A stretch of 64,000 nt of DNA, taken from the NCBI GenBank assembly GCA_023055425.1, contig JALGPY010000004.1:57373718-57437717 (forward strand), given 5' to 3'. The notes beneath the pieces were generated by a model that was not told the origin of the DNA, did no database searches, and saw nothing but the letters and a program-made list of their open reading frames with translations. A program made the position numbers and the translations under genes. Position 1 is the first letter of the stretch. Each line of letters opens with the position of its first letter. Positions 56,976 to 64,000 of the stretch are shown piece by piece. This stretch comes from Linanthus parryae. Its lineage: Eukaryota; Streptophyta; Magnoliopsida; Ericales; Polemoniaceae.

Positions 56976-59306
56976 TGTAACACCCCCAAATTGGCTAAGC
57001 CGGAAACCCAGGGGTGTCACTCCGTACCCGGGGTTAAACCCGAATACAAGGAGGTTTTACAAAAGAAATTCCAAACCAAATCCATAAAATATTTAATTTA
57101 AACTTAAAACTTGTCTTGCCACAAATATGGGCATTATTCCAAATCTAATAAAATTCAAACTACTAACAATGATTAAATAAAACTAAATGTGAATGATACT
57201 ACTAGCGTGAGTCGCGTTTTCCCCTCGGACCATGCTCCCATCTAACCTGTGGTGCAGAAAACAAAAAGAGAACACCACAGTTCCAAAAGTCAGCGGAAAT
57301 ACTGAGTAAGTAACACCCAAGCATGTAAAACGATTATGAAGTAATTTACAAATCATGAAGTATGTTGTAGAAGTTTAAATAAAATCAAGTGGTAACAAAA
57401 GCTTTGACACTTATGAGAAATAAAGAGATATTTCAATTTCAATCTTCGCATTAGGGGATTCCAAATTCATATTTTTCCCATCCAAAATTCCAAAATCCAT
57501 GTTATTAACTTGTTGATACGGGGAAAAATCAACCAACCACTTCGCAAGCATCCAAGACCTTAAGTGTCGACACCCCCTTACAGACTTCTTGCGGCCAGAA
57601 GAGTGAGTACAAGGAGCTATCCGGGGACTTGCAACCGGATTAAATAAATTAAATTGAACGAGAGACCGAAGTCAACACGCCCAATGCCAATAGTAACCAT
57701 ACAACAACAATCATCACCGTACAACTCTTCCACTTTACGTTATCATCGATTATTAAATTTAAGTGATATTTTCAGAGAACATTTCAATTCGAAACAAGTA
57801 TTCAAGCAACACGTATTTTGCATAAAATCATTTTGAGACAAATAGGAATGAAAACGTTTGACAGGAAAAGAGGAATGGGCGCTAGGCCTGGCGTGTTTAC
57901 TTACCTCAACAAATAGCAATCACAGCAAATCAATCGTAGTATTCGACGTATCCTTCGTCGGAGAATTCGTTTCCTACAATTCGATAATATTCTAATCAAT
58001 TATCGCTAACACACAAATACAAACAAGTCCTATATGCAATGCAAGTGTAATCCCTTTTATTATTTCCCCAACTTTAATAATAATAATTCTATTGTTAAAA
58101 CGCAATTTATATAACTATTGTTTACTAACATAAACATAGCTTATAATATCATCTAATCTAAATTCCTCTTTTATTACTATAAAACATAACCCAATAATAT
58201 TATTTTTTTCGAAATATCAACTCTTAAGCAAGAAAATAAACTTCCTAAATAAATAATTCCCAAGTGTTTTAATAAGGCTTTCAAACCCTCCAAACCTCTC
58301 TTTCAAATTTTGAGTGTAGAGTAGTAAAAAAAATAGTTGCTAGCTATGAGAATCGAACCCTAGTCCATCACAATACTAAAAGCCAACTTTTACCACTGGG
58401 CCACTGCCCATTTTGTTAAATCTACCCCAGATATTATTGATATGTATTCAACAGTCACCTAAAGCTAACAAATAAAAAAAACAGAACTGACATGTTATCT
58501 CATATTACCCGAACCGAGCAGAGGAGGAAGACAACGATGGTGGAGGTCGCGACGGCGGCGAAGGAAGAGGCGGCCGACGGCAACAGCGGCATCGACGGCG
58601 ACGGGGGAGGACGCCGGAGACGGTGGCGGCGTCGGACGAGGCGGTCGCGGTCGGGTTCGGTTCTCCGGACCCGGCGGCGCTTTGGCTTGGCGATTCGAAC
58701 GGGAGAGAGAGGGCGAGAGAGAGAGAGAGAGCTTGGTGGTGGGTTTTGATGTGGGTTTCGTTTCTGATTTCACAAGCTATTTATAGGCTTCAATTCGAAG
58801 AATCCGGCGAAGAGGAGGATTCCTCCGGGTTGATTTTTGATTCCGAATTGGTTCACTATTTTGGGCGAAATTGGTTTCTTGGTGCTAAAGAATCGATCTT
58901 TGTCGAATAGGGAGTGTATTGGGACGGAAATTGGAAGATTTGGAGTCGAATTTGGTGTTGGTGGGTGTTTGGGTCGAAGGAGGAGAAGAGAAAACTCTCC
59001 TGCTACTACCAGGAGAGGAAGAAGATGACCAGTTTGGCTAAAAGACACTTTCACCCCCCTTAGTTAGTTAAAAGACACTTTTTACCCACCAGAATTATAT
59101 TAACTGCATTATTTAAGTTACGAAAAAGACACTAAAGCCGCCTAAAGCTTAAAACAATAGTAATTAACTTTTAAATAATTAAACTAATACCCAAAACTTA
59201 AACTAACATTATTTTAACACCTAATATGATTATAAAATACCCGTTTTAATAAACTAAAACTTAATATTTGTTAAAAATACCCGTTTCTAAATAACGGGGC
59301 ATTTCA
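56976..59306 (-). repeat. Element C, 5' LTR (right side)
   Basis: 2331 bp, with the same ends as the left LTR. TATA box complement CTATTTATAG at 58778-58787; transcription would start roughly 30 bp downstream on the minus strand, in GA-rich DNA. About twenty substitutions distinguish it from the left LTR by eye. Confidence 0.92.
58325..58416 (-). mobile_element. SINE-like segment, second LTR copy
   Basis: Same sequence as 48889-48980, with A- and B-box-like motifs and an A-run on the minus strand. Confidence 0.55.
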
Positions 59307-60073
59307 AAAGGTGAGAGGACTAGTGAGCAATTGGCTCTCATACATACTGATGTGTGTGGGCCATTTGCCACACCTGCCAGGTGTGGTTATGTCTACTTCT
59401 TTACATTTACTGATGATTACAGTAGATATGGATTTATGTACCTTATGAAGGCCAAATCCGAATCCTTTGAAATGTTCAAAGAATTCAAAAGTGAAGTAGA
59501 GAAGCAACTTGGCAAAAGTATCAAGGCTCTACGGTCAGATCGTGGAGGAGGGTACTTGAGCCAAGAGTTTGATGACTATCTTAGAGAGTGTGGGATCGTG
59601 TCCCAACTCACTCCACCCGGAACGCCACAATGGAATGGCGTGTCTGAAAGGAGGAATCGAACCCTATTAGATATGGTTCGATCTATGATGTGTCAAAGGG
59701 ACCTTCCATTATCATTTTGGGGACATGCTCTATTAAGTGAAGCTTTCACCATTAATGTGTTCCATCTAAATCAGTCATGAAGACACCACATGAGATGTGG
59801 AGTGGGAGGCGTCCCACACTTTCGTTCATGAGGGTTTGGGGCTGCGATGTCTATGTAAAATATTTACAATCAGACAAGCTAGGGCCAAAGTCGGATAAGT
59901 GTAAATTTGTGGGGGTACCCTAAGGAAAAGGGTTACTATCTACAATCCAACTGAAAAAAAGTGTTTGTTGCTCGGACCGGCGTGTTTCTAGGAAGATAAT
60001 TTTCTCTAAAGAAGCAAGTGGGAGGACTGTAGAACTTGAAGAGATTCAAGAACCACAAATCACTTAACCGATT
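59307..60073 (+). pseudogene. Copia B integrase
   Basis: Resumes the frame cut at 47538. Catalytic core: first Asp in LIHTDVCGPF near 59340, second in RSDRGGGYLS near 59535, Glu in GVSERRNRTLLDMVRS near 59645. The frame is open from 59331 to 59780, then shifts; RVWGCDVYVK-like and KFVGVP-like C-terminal segments follow to about 59930 with stops, and the linker to RT lies in further frames. Confidence 0.9.
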
Positions 60074-61753
60074 GTGGAACATGAACGGGAACCACAAGCA
60101 GTTGTGGAACAACGTGTTCAGGTAACACAAGAGCATCGTAGAACTAGTAGAGTGCGCCAGGAACTCGAGAGGTATGGACTTATCGTGACCGATTCCGGTG
60201 ACACAATGCTCATAGATGATGAGCCTACTACCTATGAAGAGGCCATGAAAGGGCCAGACTCTCAGAAGTGGCTAGAAGCCATGAGATCCGAGATGGAATC
60301 CATGTATACCAACAAAGTATGGACTTCGGGGGAACCACCCGAAAGGGCGCTGCCCACAGGGTGCAAGTGGGTCTTCAAGAAGAAGATCGACATGGATGGT
60401 AATGTGATTACCTATAAGGGCCGATTGGTGGCTAAGGGATTCAGACAGATTCATGGTATAGAATATGATGAAACCTTTTCACCAGTCGCTATGACAAAAT
60501 TCATCCGAATCCTACTTGCAATTGCAGCATACTACGACTATGAGATTTGGCAGATGGATGTCAAAATAGCATTCCTTTATGAGAATCTCCTCGAGGACGT
60601 GTATATGATACAGCCGGAGGGTTTTGAAGATCCAAAGCAAGCCAACAAAGTCTGTAAGCTGCAACGATCCATTTATGGATTGAAGCAAGCTTCTAGGAGT
60701 TGGAAACAACGTTTTGATGAAGTAGTCAAAGAGTTTGGCTTCATCAGAAACGAATATGAGTCTTGTGTTTACAAGAAGGTTAGTGGAAGCTCTGTAGCGT
60801 TTCTGGTCTTGTATGTGGATGACATACTACTCATTGGAAACGACGTTCCCATGCTGCAATATGTTAAAGATTGGTTAGGAAAGTGTTTCTCAATGAAGGA
60901 CTTAGGGGAAGCAACCTATATACTCGGTATAAAGATCTATAGAGATAGATCTAAGAGACTGCTAGGCCTAAGTCAAAGTACATATATTGACAAGGTGTTG
61001 AAGCGGTTCAACATGCAAGATTCGAAGAAGGGATTCTTGCCCATGTCACATGGAATCACTCTTTCGAAGAGTTGTTGTCCTTCCAATGAGATTGAGAAGG
61101 AACGCATGAGTAGAATTCCCTATGCCTCGGCCATAGGATCTATCATGTACGCCATGTTATGTACTATACCGGATGTGTCATATGCCTTGAGTATGACAAG
61201 AATATACCAATCCAATCCGGGTGAGAGTCACCTGATTGCAGTCAAGAACATCCTGAAGTACTTGAGAAGAACTAAGGATGCCTTCTTGATATTTGGCGGC
61301 CAGGAAGAGTTGCGTGTAAGGGGTTACACGGATGCAAGCTTCCAAATCGACAGAGTTGATTTAGATCACAGTCGGGATATGTGTTTTGCCTGAATGGAGC
61401 AGCGGTGAGCTGGAAGAGTTCCAAGAAAGATACGGTGGCTGATTCTACAACAGAGGCTGAGTACATTGCTGCAATATGGCGCAGCAAAGGAAGCTGTTTG
61501 GATCAGAAAGTTTGTTTCTGAACTTGGTGTGGTTCCTAGTATTGCGGATCCAATTGAGTTGTACTGTGACAACACTGGGGCGATCGCGCAATCAAAGGAA
61601 CCCAGGTTGCACCAGAAATCCAAGCACGTCCTCAGGAAGTTCCATCTGATTCGAGATATTATCGATAGAGGAGACGTTCGGATACGCAAGATTCCTACAG
61701 ATGAGAATCTGTCAGATCCACTTACAAAGCCGCTTGTGCAGTGGAAGCATTAA
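60074..61753 (+). pseudogene. Copia B reverse transcriptase and RNase H
   Basis: Open from 60074 to 61393. RT motifs: EAMKGPDSQKWLEAMRSEME, GCKWVFKKKIDMDGNV, YDETFSPVAM, QMDVKIAFLYENL, LYVDDILLIGNDV near 60815 and MKDLGEATYILGIKIYRDR. RNase H begins with YTDASFQ near 61325. A shift near 61360-61393 moves the frame; the RNase H continues with a T-EAEYIAA segment near 61455, a further shift, then LYCDNTGAIAQSKEPRLHQK and PTDENLSDPLTKPL, ending with TAA at 61753. The protein would copy element RNA; the shifts make it inactive. Confidence 0.92.
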
Positions 61754-61815
61754 GGGCACACTAGGACCATGAGCATACGAGATGCGTCAGATTGGCTCTA
61801 GTGCAAGTGGGAGAC

Positions 61816-63244
61816 TGTGGGAATAGATGCCCTAGAGGCAATCTAGTTTAGTATGAATTTATTCTGGCTAGAACATTCATTGTATTATTTGTTGGATATT
61901 TAATATAATGAAGTCCTTAGATTTACAATTGTGTTGTTTATCTTAAATATCCCTAGTCCAGTATAATGATTAATAGGACAATCATCTATAGACTAGTATG
62001 GGGTTGGATTGATATGGAGATATCATGATCCAAAACATGGGTGTCCATTAAGGGTAATGGCACACTGGATTGACCCATCTCCGAGAAGGCTACATACACG
62101 TTATGTTAAGTCACAATTGCTTCTCGTGGTGCAATGGTATTGTCATCCTTAGACTTGAAGTAGCTAGATGTTCTAGTTGTGGATTATTGTGATTTTGGTA
62201 GCGTCAAACGCTACACCGTAACTAGGTAGTTATAAAGGCGTGTACCGGATACAATAAGAAGCAAACTTAGAGATCTTAGTGGACGTAGATAGAATTTGTC
62301 CCTCCCGCATAACGGGAGCAAATATCCTAGGCCACTCGAGGGATAGTGCTTATAGAATGTCTGGCGAGACTCAAATAAACCAATATGGGATATTGATGTT
62401 ATTTGCACGAATAAGGCTATTCCCATGGATCAAGAAACTATGGATTGGATATACGAGTGTGACTTGTATTTCTCGTGTCCAATCCGGATATAGAGACAAA
62501 GGGATGAGACAATTACTTGTACAAGGTTTGTCAAATGACTATTCTATTAGTTGGCTAGAATGGATGTTTTGCTAGAAACCGCTCCATATTAGCAAATTTT
62601 TGCTACCAACTAGATAGAACCTATGGGGTCACACGCTATATAGAGTTGAACTAGATTTGGGAATTAATTAATAGGATTAATTAATTAGAAGGATCACTTT
62701 GCAACACCTTGCAAACTTAGTAGGACTAATTTGGAAGGAAGGGACTAAACCGAACTCTAGTAGGACTAAAATGGGTCCTTTAGGTAGTTGGAAAGGATTT
62801 GTTGGACTATATAAAGGATGCTCCTACCTTCCTTCCTTACCAAACTTATGAGCCTCTAGTTCATAACTTGAGTGGGAGAGAACAAAAGGAGAGAGAGCAA
62901 GCAAGCAAGAAAGGCGTCCCCCCCCTTGCCGCCGCCCCTTCCCGTCGTCCCAAACAAGGAGGGCGCCCCTCCTTGTTTGCTCGCGTTGTGTGATTTCTTC
63001 TTCCTCTTCCTCCATTCCGGGCTAGCACAAAGGAGAAGGAAGATCTAGATCTCAACTCTAGGCGTGGATCAACTATAGAGAACGTGACACAATTCACGTT
63101 ACAAGTCATCACAGGAGAAATCCTAAGGTGTGTAACTTGATTTCTTCCCTTACCATCGTTATGTATCTTGTCATGTGATCCTTGGAGGGTATTGCATGGA
63201 TAATATTTGTTCTTCCGCTGCGTATCCATGATCAAAACCCTACA
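61816..63244 (+). repeat. Copia B, 3' LTR (1429 bp)
   Basis: Begins TGTGGGAATAG after the purine-rich 'caagtgggagac' and ends CCCTACA. It contains the 173-bp segment (about 62139-62310) missing from the 5' LTR. TATA box TATATAAA at 62809-62816. Followed by TTTCA and the continuing frame of element A. Confidence 0.92.
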
Positions 63245-63526
63245 TTTCACGTATCACAGCTAAAGAAGTATGTACCTGATTCATCCCACGTGCTGGATCC
63301 CAAACCAATTGAGTTAGACCCGTCTTTGACATATGAAGAGCATCCTGTCAAGATCCTCGATACCAATACTAGGGACACACGTACCAAGAGCGTTAATCTA
63401 GTGAAAGTCCTATGGACGAACCATCAGACAAAAGAAGCTACTTGGAAAGTAGAGGAAGATATGAGAAAGAAGTATCCACACCTCTTTGACGAGGAAAAAC
63501 GAGTTCCGAGGACGTCACTCCTCTAA
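63245..63526 (+). pseudogene. Element A pol C-terminus with chromodomain
   Basis: After copia B the frame continues as [19 protein letters not shown], then SLTYEEHPVKILD and [20 protein letters not shown], ending with [10 protein letters not shown] and a TAA at 63524-63526. It is close to the C-terminus of element C and is the chromodomain-type tail of plant chromoviruses. It now lies 20.5 kb from the rest of its gene. Confidence 0.92.
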
Positions 63527-63710
63527 GGGAGAGAGGACTGTAACCCTTTAGTTTTCATGACCCTAATCCTTGTACCACTTCCGCGCCACATGTATCGAAC
63601 TAGATATTAATTAATTTATCGTATTATCTTATGTGTTGGCTGTTACGAGATATAGAAAGTTCGCATCCCGTTGATTAGTTGGTTTAAGCTTCGAGGACGA
63701 AGCTTTGTTT

Positions 63711-63722
63711 AAGGGGGAAGGA
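63711..63722 (+). other. Element A polypurine tract
   Basis: AAGGGGGAAGGA directly precedes the 3' LTR start TGTAATACCCCG. Confidence 0.9.
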
Positions 63723-64000
63723 TGTAATACCCCGTTTCTAGTATACGAGTAATTGATAACTTTTTCGTAAAGTTTACAAGACAATTTTCAAAGTTATTTG
63801 GAGAAAGGGGAGGTAGTTGAAGTTTCCAACAAGTAAAATTAACTATTTGGGGGTGAAAGTTATGATTTGTTGTAGCTTGAAAACCCTTTTGAGAAATTTA
63901 ATAAAATATAATTAAATAATATGAAAAAAATGAGAGAGAGAGAGAAAGAAACGGTTTCTCCTATCAGACATAAATGAAGTTGTGTTTTTGCAAAAAACAA
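63723..64000 (+). repeat. Element A, 3' LTR (cut by window end)
   Basis: First 278 bp of the LTR. From 63896 it matches 31763 onward of the 5' LTR with roughly five substitutions in about 105 bp plus small A and GA length differences. Confidence 0.9.

Larger units (their letters stand above)
47539..59306 (-). mobile_element. Gypsy element C: young, nearly intact chromovirus with an extra ORF
   Basis: An 11.8-kb element on the minus strand. LTRs of 2309 and 2331 bp, canonical TG...CA ends, primer-binding site (56962-56973), extra ORF (55621-56700), gag-protease-RT (52185-54743), RNase H-integrase-chromodomain (50071-52302) and polypurine tract (49848-49861). LTR identity is about 99% by eye apart from 26-, 9- and 2-bp indels. 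The left flank is AATAA (47534-47538), the right flank AAAGG; the interrupted copia B frame suggests the duplication was AATAA and that three bases were lost on the right. Domain content fits the Tekay/Del-type chromoviruses. Only one lesion is visible in gag-pol. Confidence 0.93.
42792..63244 (+). mobile_element. Copia element B, inserted in element A and split by element C
   Basis: LTRs at 42792-44047 and 61816-63244, a 5-bp target duplication TTTCA (42787-42791 and 63245-63249), a primer-binding site at 44049, a 2-kb leader, gag (46092-46958), protease and pre-integrase to 47538, then, after element C, integrase, RT and RNase H (59307-61753). Without element C it is about 8.7 kb. The LTR start GGAATAGATGCCCTAGAGGC and long LTR are typical of the Tork/Angela-like copia group, which is inference. 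Single-base shifts in gag-pol and several stops make it defective. Confidence 0.93.
31763..64000 (+). mobile_element. Gypsy element A (chromovirus), outer member of a three-level nest
   Basis: Components in order: 5' LTR lacking its first ~173 bp (31763-34769), primer-binding site, broken gag, protease, RT, RNase H and integrase (35257-42791), chromodomain end (63245-63526), polypurine tract and the first 278 bp of the 3' LTR (63723-64000, cut by the window end). It is interrupted by a solo LTR (36358-38756) and by copia B (42792-63244), which itself contains gypsy C. Removing the inserts brings broken codons back into register at both sites. The domain order with a C-terminal chromodomain is that of plant chromoviruses, probably the Tekay/Del group. 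Coding is dead through many stops, shifts and a 720-bp duplication. Confidence 0.9.

Noticed and set aside
59307..59311. Perfect target duplication for element C
   Set aside because: The left flank is AATAA and the right flank AAAGG; they do not match. Loss of three bases on the right is inferred only from the interrupted copia frame.

Overview
The window is a repeat-dominated piece of a flowering-plant nuclear genome. The support is plant-type Ty1/copia and Ty3/gypsy (chromovirus) elements primed by initiator tRNA-Met, LINEs, tRNA-derived SINEs, PIF/Harbinger-like DNA elements, and relics of plant receptor-kinase and PEARLI-4-like genes. No host gene is intact. The species cannot be read from the sequence. 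Most coding capacity is in retrotransposon relics; the best preserved is a young gypsy element on the minus strand.

Layout, left half. Positions 50-1330 and 6178-7342 are two diverged copies of one block. The second sits upstream of a broken minus-strand EMS1/MSP1-like LRR receptor-kinase gene (4825-6278) and is interrupted by a copia element (7343-12477) with 312-bp LTRs. A SINE with a 12-bp target duplication lies at 3605-3707. From 12.5 to 21.7 kb there is a tandemly duplicated block, a LINE relic, an old copia relic, a second copia with a 129-bp LTR and large internal deletions, and a long LINE ORF2 relic carrying a 153-bp MITE. From 22.3 to 27.0 kb there is a diverged, almost spacer-free palindrome of two copies of a two-exon, probably PEARLI-4-like gene, both broken. 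A PIF/Harbinger-type element with TAA duplications (28178-29613) carries a spliced host-gene fragment.

Layout, right half. From about 31.76 kb to the window end is a three-level nest. Gypsy element A (+) lost the start of its 5' LTR. It was hit by a solo LTR (36358-38756, minus, duplication GTAAT) and by copia element B (42792-63244, duplication TTTCA). B was hit in its integrase by gypsy element C (47539-59306, minus). A resumes at 63245 with its chromodomain end and the start of its 3' LTR at 63723. The host reading frames resume across the B insertion and, with a small loss, across C, which fixes the order A, then B, then C.

The most unusual item is in element C: a long sense ORF (55621-56700, minus) between the primer-binding site and gag. 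Its 359-residue product has two copies of a roughly 100-residue domain joined by an acidic and proline-rich linker. Related element A has less than 0.5 kb between its primer-binding site and gag and no such ORF. Element C otherwise looks close to autonomous: LTRs about 99% alike by eye, one single-base frameshift in a homopolymer of pol, a canonical TATA box, a primer-binding site and a polypurine tract.
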